A stretch of DNA of 64,000 nucleotides, taken from the NCBI RefSeq assembly GCF_900102615.1, contig NZ_FMYV01000004.1:35633-99632 (forward strand), read 5' to 3'. A program made the position numbers and the translations under genes. The DNA comes from Geotoga petraea (GTDB lineage: Bacteria > Thermotogota > Thermotogae > Petrotogales > Petrotogaceae). Of the stretch, positions 18,189 through 25,373 are shown piece by piece. Below the pieces are notes generated by a model. The model saw only the letters and a list, made by a program, of their open reading frames with translations, was not told the origin of the DNA and searched no databases. Each line of letters starts with the position of its first letter. Positions within the stretch are counted from its first letter, which is position 1.

Positions 18189-18839
18189 TTAAAAACCTAT
18201 ATAAGTCAATTCTAAAGTAAAAGTATAATCTTGATCAAATTTATAAAAAATAAATCCTCCTGGTATAACAGAATAGTTTCCAAGAAAGTTTATATAAAAT
18301 CTTACATCCCATTCCTCTGTATTAAAAAATTCATAGCCAACATACCCATTAAAAGCTTGCAATTGAGCTAAGTCTTCAGGAAAAACTTGAAAATAGTAAT
18401 TTAAGCCATCGGTGTTAACTACATTCATCATTCTATAAGATAAATTTGCCCCAAATATCAGGTTAGAAAGTTTCCCGTTGAAAAAAACGTTAGTTCCTAA
18501 ATAGCCTGCATAATCAGTGGTAGTAGCTGTTTCAGTGAAGGAGTTAAAAAGTCCTATTCCAAAATCGAAATTATCATAGATCAAATCGAGTCCAACATTT
18601 ATATCATTGTTTTGTACTGGATTTTCCATAGCAAAATTAAAGCTTACAAAAGGTTGAATGTTTTCAAAAAAAGTTTGTCTGTAAGAAAAAGAAAAGTCTT
18701 TGTTTGATATCTTTAAATAATTGTTCGAATCTTTGTATCCTGCACCTATACTCTGCGGAATATCCAATACAGCGAATACTTCGGCAAAAACTCCTATAGA
18801 CATAATAATAACAGTTAGAATCATTACCAATTTTTTCAA
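18189..18839 (-). CDS. Small exported protein, probable beta-barrel
   Basis: The 216-residue protein has a signal peptide (starting MKKLVMILTVIIMSIGVFA) and a beta-rich, aromatic body ending in TLELTYIGF. I choose TTG 18837-18839 because the GGAGGGG SD lies 7 nt upstream; the ATG 11 codons earlier has none and would spoil the signal peptide. It lies between the SRP RNA and the methyltransferase gene, just ahead of the latter on the same strand. An outer-membrane location is inferred. No family is recognised. Confidence 0.65.
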   Translation of the reverse strand: MKKLVMILTVIIMSIGVFAEVFAVLDIPQSIGAGYKDSNNYLKISNKDFSFSYRQTFFENIQPFVSFNFAMENPVQNNDINVGLDLIYDNFDFGIGLFNSFTETATTTDYAGYLGTNVFFNGKLSNLIFGANLSYRMMNVVNTDGLNYYFQVFPEDLAQLQAFNGYVGYEFFNTEEWDVRFYINFLGNYSVIPGGFIFYKFDQDYTFTLELTYIGF

Positions 18840-18893
18840 TTTCACCCCTCCTATAAATCTATTCAATGACATTATATCAAAAAAATATAAAAA

Positions 18894-18996
18894 GGTGGCT
18901 GAGCACCCCGCGGCACACGAAAAACAACGCTTATGGCTGCTCCCTTCCGGGCCTGACCAGATTCACGAGTTTTCGTTGCGCGGGACCCAGCCACTT
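18894..18996 (-). ncRNA. ffs: Signal recognition particle RNA (small 4.5S type)
   Basis: Read on the minus strand the region holds the conserved SRP domain IV core (GTCAGGCCCGGAAGGGAGCAG, here split by its GGAA tetraloop). It is closed by a long stem whose ends are GTGGCTG (18988-18994) and CAGCCAC (18896-18902). It binds Ffh for co-translational targeting. A poly-T tract follows the 3' end (18893 downward) and a TATAAT box precedes it. The exact ends are approximate. Confidence 0.92.
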
Positions 18997-19012
18997 GTAA
19001 GTCCCGAATAGT

Positions 19013-19040
19013 ATTATACCATAGATAATCAAAAAATCAA
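19013..19040 (-). promoter_or_regulatory. Promoter of the SRP RNA
   Basis: On the minus strand TTGATT (19035-19040) and TATAAT (19013-19018) are 16 bp apart. The minus-35 overlaps the purH stop codon. Confidence 0.65.
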
Positions 19041-20503
19041 TACTTATGATATCTATTGGGAGTAACAAGAACATTAATTTCCCTTTCCTTTAATATTTCA
19101 AGATATTGTTCATCTTTAGGTAAAGCCGGAGGAACAATAACACTTTTAATTTCCCATTCTGATATTTTATTCAAAATAAATTCACTGTTAATTGGAGAAT
19201 CAAAAACAAGCGTCCCACCTTTTAATTCACCGTCGTATTCATCTGAAATAATTTTTAAAATATTTAAGGCTATTTTTCTGTTTAAAGCGTTTTGAACACC
19301 TGAAAATATCCTATTTTTATTAACATAAACTACAGTATCTGATTTGTGTTGCTTGGCTATTTCAAAAGCTATCTTTTCGTTGTACTCCGCATCGATATTC
19401 AAGTCTCGATATTCTTGTTTAATCACAAGGTCTTCATCTATTAAATATTCATAATCTTTTTTTATGATCTTTTTATCCATCTTGAAAACCATTGATTTAT
19501 AACTCAACAGCTTTTCTTTATCCAGCTCTTGAGTTGTCAAAATACAGTCAATTTTAAACTCTTTAAGCTTTTTGATGAGTTCAACATTGTTTGTGAATAT
19601 AACTCCACCTCTCATCTTACTTGCTTGATTAAAAAAGTTTTCAAAATCTTGTTCAGACGGGTCGTTATAACCAAAAACAAAAACTCCTTTTTTTGCAAAA
19701 CCCAAAAAGTCTTTCTCAGTTTTTGATACAACGTTGAAAAGTAATTTAATATCTTTTAAAATTCTCAGTGTAGGGCTCTTGTGTTTTGTTAAATTCTCGA
19801 GATAATCAAACATACTTTCCTTTTCGGCAATTTTAAGTAACGTTGCATCTTGCAAGGGGTTCGAACCATATCTCAACATCCCTACAATTTCATAAAACTC
19901 ATGTTCATACTTCTCTGAAGCAAAAAGTTCTGAAAAAATCTTATGTATTGTTGAATCATATCTGGATGTTGAATAAAAAGATTTCAGTGCGAGTTTTCTT
20001 CTGTTGTGCAAAGGAACATCTCCACAGTCTTCGATGCTGTCTATAACGCTTTTATAATCAGCAGGGTCAACAATGGGCACAACATCCCTATAATTTTTGG
20101 CAGCAGCTCTCAAAAGAGCAAACCCACCAATATCTATATATTCTAAGAGTTGTTCTTCTTTAGTAGTTTTTTCGGCTACCTTGTCAAAAGGATAAAGATT
20201 TACAACAACAAGGTCTATCCTTGAAATATTCAAATTCTTTAAATCAGCATCATGATCTTTATTTCCAACCTTTGCCAAAACACCACCAAAAAGTTTTGGA
20301 TGAATACTTTTCACCCTTCCATTTAAAATCTCTGGTGTATCTGTATAATCTTGGATTTTGGTAACTTTGATTCCTTTGCTTTCAAGAAACTCAGCAGTTC
20401 CATCAGTTGAAATAATTTCAACGTGATTTTCATACAAAAATCTTGCAAATTCTTCAAGACCTTCTTTATTATAAGTAGAAATTATTGCTTTTTTGATATT
20501 CAT
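19037..20503 (-). CDS. purH: Bifunctional purine biosynthesis protein PurH, divergent C-terminal half
   Basis: PurH joins AICAR transformylase and IMP cyclohydrolase, the last two steps of IMP synthesis. The N-terminal cyclohydrolase part (about residues 1-195) is well conserved: STDGTAEFL, TPEILNGRVKSIHPK, VVNLYPF and IDIGGFALLRAAAKN. The transformylase half is divergent. The RYGxNPHQ-type motif reads RYGSNPLQ. Where the family usually has its catalytic Lys-His (KHxxPxG) I see VFGYNDP. I place the start at ATG 20503 (488 residues), with an AGGCAGGAAT SD; the ATG 5 codons upstream has none. Confidence 0.85.
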   Translation of the reverse strand: MNIKKAIISTYNKEGLEEFARFLYENHVEIISTDGTAEFLESKGIKVTKIQDYTDTPEILNGRVKSIHPKLFGGVLAKVGNKDHDADLKNLNISRIDLVVVNLYPFDKVAEKTTKEEQLLEYIDIGGFALLRAAAKNYRDVVPIVDPADYKSVIDSIEDCGDVPLHNRRKLALKSFYSTSRYDSTIHKIFSELFASEKYEHEFYEIVGMLRYGSNPLQDATLLKIAEKESMFDYLENLTKHKSPTLRILKDIKLLFNVVSKTEKDFLGFAKKGVFVFGYNDPSEQDFENFFNQASKMRGGVIFTNNVELIKKLKEFKIDCILTTQELDKEKLLSYKSMVFKMDKKIIKKDYEYLIDEDLVIKQEYRDLNIDAEYNEKIAFEIAKQHKSDTVVYVNKNRIFSGVQNALNRKIALNILKIISDEYDGELKGGTLVFDSPINSEFILNKISEWEIKSVIVPPALPKDEQYLEILKEREINVLVTPNRYHKY

Positions 20504-20598
20504 ATTCCTGCCTCCCATTTATTCTGTTTACTATATTCTATCATTTGATTTATTAATTTTTTTTACAATCACTAAAAATTTAGGAAGCAATTTCTTAA

Positions 20599-21921
20599 TC
20601 AAAAATATTTTAAATACTTTTTGATCTCCCAATCTGTGACTTGAGTTTTGTATTCAAGAATTTCTTGTTCTTTTATTGCTATGAAACTTCTAATTATGTG
20701 TTTCCCTAAAACTTGTTGAATAAATTTGTCTTCTTTTAACGCTAATATCGATTTTTCTAATGAATCAGGAAGATTATCTATTCCTCTGTGAACTTTTTCT
20801 TTCTCGTTTAATTTGTAGATGTTTTCTATAACAGGTTCTTCGGGTACGATTTTATTCTTTATACCTTCAAGTCCAGATGCAAACACTACAGCCAAGAGCA
20901 AATAAGGATTTGCAGTTGGGTCTGGACTTCTTAATTCAGCTCTTGTACCTTTTCCCCTTGTCGAAGGAACTCTAATCAAAGCTGATCTATTAGAAACACT
21001 CCAGGCTATATTCGTTGGAGCCTCAAACCCCGGAACAAGTCTTTTATAAGAATTAATAGTTGGATTTGCTATAGCTGTAATTGCTTTTATATGTTTAATA
21101 ATTCCACCAATAAAATATTTCAATTCATCGCTTAACTCTCTTTCAGCATTCTTGTCGTAAAAAATATTCTCCCCATTGTTAAACAAAGAAAGGTGTGTAT
21201 GCATTCCAGAACCGTTAATATTTGCGAAAGGTTTTGGCATGAATGTGGCATGAAGCCCTCTCAAAAGAGCTACCGTTTTAACAACCAATTTAAAGGTCTG
21301 GATGTTATCCGCTGTCCTCAAAAGTTTGTCATATTCAAAATCAATCTCGTGCTGAGAAGGAGCAACCTCATGATGAGAAGCTTCAACATTAATTCTCATG
21401 TCTCCAAAAGCTTCAACGATATACTTTCTTGTTTCTTCACCCAAATCGATAGGTAGTAAATCAAAATAACCTCCATCATCTACTAATTCTAAAACAGGAT
21501 TAGATTTTTCATCTCTTGGAAGCAAGAAAAATTCTGGTTCAGGTCCACAATATCCTTCGTATCCATACTCATTCAATTGATTAATAACTTTTTTCAAAAC
21601 ATATCTTGGATCTCCTTCAAAATGATTTCCTTCAGGAGTTAGGATATCACAAATAAATCTTGCAACTTTACCCTTTTCAACTGTCCATGGAAGAACTGTA
21701 AACGTATCCATATCTGGTTTTAAAAGCATATCTGATTCGTCAATCCTTGCAAAACCCTCGATAGAAGATCCATCAAACATAGTTCCTTCTGACAAAGATT
21801 CTTCCAATCTTGCCACTGGTATCTCTACATTTTTTAACATGCCGTTGATGTCTGTAACTTGTAATCTTACAAACTTTACTCCCTCTTTTTCTACTAAATC
21901 CTTTAGTTCTCCTTTTGTCAT
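20599..21921 (-). CDS. glnA: Glutamine synthetase type I
   Basis: GlnA makes glutamine from glutamate, ammonia and ATP in a cytoplasmic dodecamer. The 440-residue length and lack of an adenylylation-loop insert fit the GSI-alpha form. Visible signatures are FDGSSIEGF, the metal-binding PEPEFFL, the NINGSGMHTH substrate region and SNRSALIRVP. The start is ATG 21921, which has a TAGGAGGGA SD; an earlier in-frame ATG lies in the leader hairpin. A 140-nt leader with a perfect hairpin next to the SD suggests RNA-level control. Confidence 0.96.
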   Translation of the reverse strand: MTKGELKDLVEKEGVKFVRLQVTDINGMLKNVEIPVARLEESLSEGTMFDGSSIEGFARIDESDMLLKPDMDTFTVLPWTVEKGKVARFICDILTPEGNHFEGDPRYVLKKVINQLNEYGYEGYCGPEPEFFLLPRDEKSNPVLELVDDGGYFDLLPIDLGEETRKYIVEAFGDMRINVEASHHEVAPSQHEIDFEYDKLLRTADNIQTFKLVVKTVALLRGLHATFMPKPFANINGSGMHTHLSLFNNGENIFYDKNAERELSDELKYFIGGIIKHIKAITAIANPTINSYKRLVPGFEAPTNIAWSVSNRSALIRVPSTRGKGTRAELRSPDPTANPYLLLAVVFASGLEGIKNKIVPEEPVIENIYKLNEKEKVHRGIDNLPDSLEKSILALKEDKFIQQVLGKHIIRSFIAIKEQEILEYKTQVTDWEIKKYLKYF

Positions 21922-21929
21922 AAAATTCC

Positions 21930-21974
21930 CTCCTAAAAAGTAACAAAGCCGATACTTAATGCATCGGCTTTGTT
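21930..21974 (-). promoter_or_regulatory. Leader hairpin of glnA, possible attenuator
   Basis: A perfect 12-bp stem (21963-21974 with 21942-21953) with a 9-nt loop is followed on the minus strand by TTTTT and then directly by the glnA SD. It resembles an intrinsic terminator inside the leader. No minus-strand gene that needs terminating lies between it and the glnA promoter, so an attenuator or translation switch is more likely than a plain terminator. Confidence 0.7.
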
Positions 21975-22069
21975 GTGTATTCAAAAACTGTCCCCGTTAA
22001 TTTTTATTTCCAAAACAAGAGATTTAAGAACATAATCATAAATATTAGTCATAAATCGTTTCTATTTAT

Positions 22070-22098
22070 ATTATATCACCATTATAAAATTACGTCAA
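22070..22098 (-). promoter_or_regulatory. Promoter of glnA
   Basis: On the minus strand TTGACG (22093-22098), a 17-bp spacer and TATAAT (22070-22075) lie back to back with the tRNA-Glu promoter. The leader is about 140 nt. Confidence 0.8.
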
Positions 22099-22111
22099 AT
22101 AAAATTTTTTC

Positions 22112-22140
22112 TTTACAAAAGAAAACAATAGTGATATAAT
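22112..22140 (+). promoter_or_regulatory. Promoter of tRNA-Glu
   Basis: TTTACA (22112-22117), a 17-bp spacer and TATAAT (22135-22140) lie 15 nt before the tRNA 5' end. Confidence 0.85.
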
Positions 22141-22155
22141 TAATCTTGTAAAAAT

Positions 22156-22230
22156 GGCCCCATAGGATAACGGCCAGTCCATCGGATTCTCAGTCCGAGA
22201 GTCGGGGTTCGATTCCCCGTGGGGCTACCA
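22156..22230 (+). tRNA. tRNA-Glu, anticodon CUC
   Basis: A 75-nt cloverleaf folds with acceptor stem GGCCCCA/TGGGGCT, anticodon loop TTCTCAG (anticodon CTC, reading GAG), T arm CGGGG-TTCGATT-CCCCG and encoded CCA. The prophage is integrated in its 3' end. If crossover is at GT 22219-22220, the last dozen bases are supplied by the phage and the tRNA stays intact. Confidence 0.96.
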
Positions 22231-22310
22231 GAGATAATAACCTAAAGTGACCTTTAATTCGGTAACTTTGGGTTATTTTTTATTTCATCTTTATCTCATA
22301 TAATCCACTC
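22216..22310. repeat. Left prophage boundary (attL side), 95-bp direct repeat copy 1
   Basis: Identical to 63906-64000 over all 95 bases available. It covers the last 15 nt of tRNA-Glu, the terminator hairpin and the last ten codons of the recombinase gene. The sequences differ upstream of 22216/63906. The central GT (22219-22220) is flanked by CCCC and GGGG, a plausible serine-recombinase crossover site. Confidence 0.9.
22236..22283. terminator. Terminator between tRNA-Glu and the recombinase gene (phage-borne)
   Basis: A long hairpin (22236-22248 with 22265-22277, plus an inner ACC/GGT pairing) is followed by a T run on the plus strand. It lies inside the prophage end, so the phage also brings a terminator for the tRNA. 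An exact copy lies at 63926-63973. Confidence 0.8.
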
Positions 22311-23746
22311 TTATAGTATATTACCTTATCAATAACATCACTTATTACATCTTGTCTGTGTAACCAGTTTTCGGAATTTAACTTTACCTTCATATCTTCA
22401 TATTTTTCTTTTATTTGTTCAGCGGTTATAGTTATACCTGCTTTTGAATTTATGTAGTTTAATTCAGAAACAATATTATCCCTTTCTACTTCTAATCTTT
22501 TTGATTCTTCATCTAATTCTTGAAGTAAAGATCTATTTAATTCACCTTGACTTATTATTCCAACAATATTTTTTATTTTATTTTGAATTTTTGATAAAGC
22601 TTCTTTTAATTTGTTTATATCTTCATTTTTTGATTTATCTTTTATTTTTCTTAGATATTTATATAATTCTGCCATTTCTTGATAATCTTGATCAGTAAAC
22701 CTTTCTATTTGTTTCAAAATATAATCTATAACTATTTTTTCTATTTTATTCTGGCTTACACTTACATAAACATCATGTTGCTTGTTTGCATAAGCACTAC
22801 AAATATATTTACCAGAAGTTCCTGACATTTTAGCTCCACACTCTCCGCACATTAAATATCCTCTTAATATATATGTTTTTACAGTTCGAGTTCTTTGACC
22901 ACCTAAAGCAACTTTTGATTTTGCTAACTCCCACTCTTCTTTTTTTATTATAGCTGGAACTACTCCAGGAATTTTAATTGCATCTTCTCTTTCAACATGG
23001 TTTCTCTTTTTGTATCCTTTTCCATATACATAAGTACCCACATATTTTTCATTTTTTAGCATATCATGCACTGTAGATGTATTCCAAAGACCTTTTTTAC
23101 TTCTCGGTTTGGCAAATTCAAGATGATTGTTTAAGTATTCTGTAATTTTTTTATACCCCCAACCTTGATTAAACAGTTTAAATATTTCTCTTACAACTTT
23201 AGCCTCATCTCTTTTTATTTTTAACACACTTCTTTTTCTACCTTCTGAATCTTTTGTACTATCAATATAATATCCATATGGAGGTTTTCCGCCCATCCAA
23301 TAACCATGTTTAGCAATATCTCTCATTCTTTGAGTAGTTCTTTCTTGAGTAACTTCTGCTTCTAACTTACTTTGGGATAATAATATAGACCTCATAAATC
23401 TTCCATAAGGAGACCCAACATCAAAAGGCTGATCTACTGCTATAACAAAAATACCTTCTTTTTCTAATTCTTCAATAATCATTTCAGCTCTTGTTTTAGA
23501 AAATCTCGAAAATCTATCTATTTTTTCAACCAAAATAATGCTAAATTTTTTGCTATAAGCATCTTCTAATAACTTATCAAAATTCTCTCTACTTTCAGAT
23601 GTGCCAGATTCTTTATCATAATATTTTTTTACAACTTGAATTTTGTTATTACGAGCATATGTTTCAATTTTTTCAAATTGTCCTTCTATACTTAAAATTG
23701 ATTGCTCTTTAGTCGAAACTCTGGCATAAGCTGCAGCATATTTCAT
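22280..23746 (-). CDS. Large serine recombinase, phage integrase
   Basis: The 488-residue protein catalyses attP x attB integration through a Ser-DNA intermediate. The N-terminal resolvase domain has the nucleophile in YARVSTKEQ (Ser11 from the chosen start) and the arginines of DRFSRFSKTR. A recombinase domain (about 155-265), a zinc ribbon (CGECGAKMSGTSGKYIC, about 296-315) and a coiled coil (about 360-450) follow. I place the start at ATG 23746 because GAGGTG lies 6 nt upstream; the upstream GTG and ATG overlap that SD. It sits immediately inside attL, pointing outward, 16 nt after a 49-codon ORF. Confidence 0.95.
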   Translation of the reverse strand: MKYAAAYARVSTKEQSILSIEGQFEKIETYARNNKIQVVKKYYDKESGTSESRENFDKLLEDAYSKKFSIILVEKIDRFSRFSKTRAEMIIEELEKEGIFVIAVDQPFDVGSPYGRFMRSILLSQSKLEAEVTQERTTQRMRDIAKHGYWMGGKPPYGYYIDSTKDSEGRKRSVLKIKRDEAKVVREIFKLFNQGWGYKKITEYLNNHLEFAKPRSKKGLWNTSTVHDMLKNEKYVGTYVYGKGYKKRNHVEREDAIKIPGVVPAIIKKEEWELAKSKVALGGQRTRTVKTYILRGYLMCGECGAKMSGTSGKYICSAYANKQHDVYVSVSQNKIEKIVIDYILKQIERFTDQDYQEMAELYKYLRKIKDKSKNEDINKLKEALSKIQNKIKNIVGIISQGELNRSLLQELDEESKRLEVERDNIVSELNYINSKAGITITAEQIKEKYEDMKVKLNSENWLHRQDVISDVIDKVIYYKSGLYEIKMK

Positions 23747-23762
23747 AATCATCACCTCAAGA

Positions 23763-23912
23763 CTATTCTAATTCATCCTTTTCATTTTGTAGCTGTTCAA
23801 GAATTAGTTCTGAAATCAGTAAATCTTTCCCAACTATTCGCTCAATCATTTCTAATTGAAGAATAGAAAATTCTTTTCGATTTTCTTCTTTAATATAATC
23901 GATAATTTTAAT
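23763..23912 (-). CDS. Small ORF upstream of the recombinase, apparent ATT start
   Basis: Forty-nine codons with mostly charged, helical residues (ending LEQLQNEKDELE). A strong GGGGGAG SD lies 5 nt before an ATT codon at 23910-23912, and an in-frame TAA just before the SD excludes any earlier start. The first ATG is residue 22. It lies between the recombinase promoter and the recombinase gene, 16 nt from the latter. Function is unknown. A small partner such as a directionality factor is conceivable but not shown. Confidence 0.55.
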   Translation of the reverse strand: MKIIDYIKEENRKEFSILQLEMIERIVGKDLLISELILEQLQNEKDELE

Positions 23913-23958
23913 ACTATCTCCCCCTTACCTTGCATGAACATTGAATAATATGATGGTT

Positions 23959-24006
23959 ATACGAACGTATTATTAAAATTATACTCCCACAAATTTTAAA
24001 AGTCAA
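23959..24006 (-). promoter_or_regulatory. Promoter of the recombinase operon with palindrome at the start site
   Basis: On the minus strand TTGACT (24001-24006), a 17-bp spacer and TATAAT (23978-23983). The perfect palindrome ATACGAACGTAT (23959-23970) falls at the predicted transcription start, as an operator would. Confidence 0.75.
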
Positions 24007-24056
24007 GAAAATAAATTACGACAATTATAGTCATAACACGTGTTAATATATGTTAT

Positions 24057-24085
24057 TTGAGTGAAATTCTTATATTTGCTATAAT
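24057..24085 (+). promoter_or_regulatory. Divergent promoter of the 91-residue acidic protein gene
   Basis: TTGAGT (24057-24062), a 17-bp spacer and TATAAT (24080-24085). A 10-bp palindrome AACACGTGTT (24035-24044) lies between this promoter and that of the recombinase operon. The rest of 23913-24196 is AT-rich with no further gene seen. Confidence 0.7.
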
Positions 24086-24196
24086 TTAGTACTATGTAAC
24101 GATTATGTAAAACATAAACTTATCAATTGATATATTAATTATCAGAATACTACAAAATAGAGATTATAAAATAAAATATCCCCAGGAGGGGATATA

Positions 24197-24472
24197 ATGT
24201 TGAGAGAGATCCAAATAATATATAAAGAAAGTGAATATACGTTATTAGAAGATTCTTTGTCTCTTTTGCCTGTAATTTATGAAGAGGAAGATTTTTTGAA
24301 GCTACAATTTAGCTCAGAGGACCTATTTGAAATACTTGATTATTTAAAAGACTTTAATATAGAAGTTGTTTTATATGAAGGAATTTTGAATATAAAAGGA
24401 TTTATATCTTTATGTGAAGTTATCTATGGAGAAGCAACTTATAATTGCCCAAAAGAAGAAAAAAACCTCTGA
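24197..24472 (+). CDS. Acidic protein of unknown function, divergent from the recombinase operon
   Basis: Ninety-one residues, strongly acidic, with alternating hydrophobic segments (QIIYKESEYTLLEDSLSLLP, LFEILDYLKDFNIEVVLYEG). The SD CAGGAGGGG lies 8-9 nt before the ATG. It has its own promoter and a terminator at its stop codon, so it is an independent unit. Its place opposite the integrase operon suggests a role in prophage maintenance or an accessory function. I recognise no family. Confidence 0.7.
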   Translation: MLREIQIIYKESEYTLLEDSLSLLPVIYEEEDFLKLQFSSEDLFEILDYLKDFNIEVVLYEGILNIKGFISLCEVIYGEATYNCPKEEKNL

Positions 24473-24494
24473 AATTAATCAGAGGTTATATTTT
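24464..24494. terminator. Bidirectional terminator between convergent genes
   Basis: A perfect 9-bp stem (24464-24472 with 24479-24487) and 6-nt loop has T-rich sequence on both sides. It ends the acidic-protein gene and the convergent methylase gene. Confidence 0.8.
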
Positions 24495-25328
24495 AATTGG
24501 ATTAACATTTTTATTAAAAATCATTATTTCTTTTCCTTTATGTTTTTTTCCGGTTGAATAATTTAAACTGTATTCAATTTGATTGTATTCAGAATACATA
24601 TTTTTGATTGATTGAACGTTATCATATGTTACTATCCATGGAATATTTTTTACAGTTTTTATTTTCAATGATAAATCTTTATGGTCTTTCTCATTATAAT
24701 AATTATGATAAAGCTGTTTACCTTTATTGAAATATGGAGGGTCAAAAAAAATAAAATAATCTTTTTTCATTTTTTTTATATTTTGCTTTATAAAATCAGA
24801 AGTATCTTTATTATACATTTTAATCTTAGATTTAAACTCAGAAATCCTTATAATTCTTTTTATTAATTCATTTTTTTTAAAACGGCAATCCATTTTATAT
24901 TCACTATTTTGATTTTTCCCGCCAATTACCCCAGCGTTTATAATTCCAGACCTATTAGTACGATTGAGAAAAAATGTTGAAAAACCTAAATTAAAAATAT
25001 CTTCATTATTTTTATTATTTTGAATATCTTTATAATGATACCAATTTTTCATGTTAATGTCAGTTTCTTCTATTTGCTTTATAAATTCATCCGTGTGATT
25101 TAGAATTGAATACCAAAATGAATATATAGAAATATCTATATCATTAATAATTATCTTTTTCACCTTATTTTTCATAAGTAATTTAAGAGCAAGACCTGCT
25201 CCTCCAGCAAAAGGTTCTATATATGAATAATTATTAAAATTATTTTTTTCAATTAGTTCTACAATTTCATTATAAAGTTTAGCTTTTCCCCCTGGATATC
25301 TTAGAGGAGAATAAGATTTAAAAGCCAT
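24486..25328 (-). CDS. DNA adenine methylase (D12 class)
   Basis: This 280-residue N6-adenine methyltransferase of the Dam/DpnM type has RYPGGK (10-15), SAM-binding EPFAGGAG (38-45), SGIINAG in the middle and catalytic DPPYF (196-200). An AAGGAATG SD precedes the ATG. It lies 45 nt downstream of the OLD-like ATPase gene on the same strand and no restriction endonuclease is next to it. It may protect phage DNA, mark host DNA, or work with the ATPase. The target sequence is unknown; GATC would be typical of the family. Confidence 0.92.
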   Translation of the reverse strand: MAFKSYSPLRYPGGKAKLYNEIVELIEKNNFNNYSYIEPFAGGAGLALKLLMKNKVKKIIINDIDISIYSFWYSILNHTDEFIKQIEETDINMKNWYHYKDIQNNKNNEDIFNLGFSTFFLNRTNRSGIINAGVIGGKNQNSEYKMDCRFKKNELIKRIIRISEFKSKIKMYNKDTSDFIKQNIKKMKKDYFIFFDPPYFNKGKQLYHNYYNEKDHKDLSLKIKTVKNIPWIVTYDNVQSIKNMYSEYNQIEYSLNYSTGKKHKGKEIMIFNKNVNPIKI

Positions 25329-25373
25329 AATATCATTCCTTTTATTTATTTCAATTTAATTATACAATAATTT

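Noticed and set aside
22231..22279. Host origin of the terminator after tRNA-Glu
   Set aside because: The same hairpin recurs at the right boundary next to phage sequence, so it belongs to the phage end.
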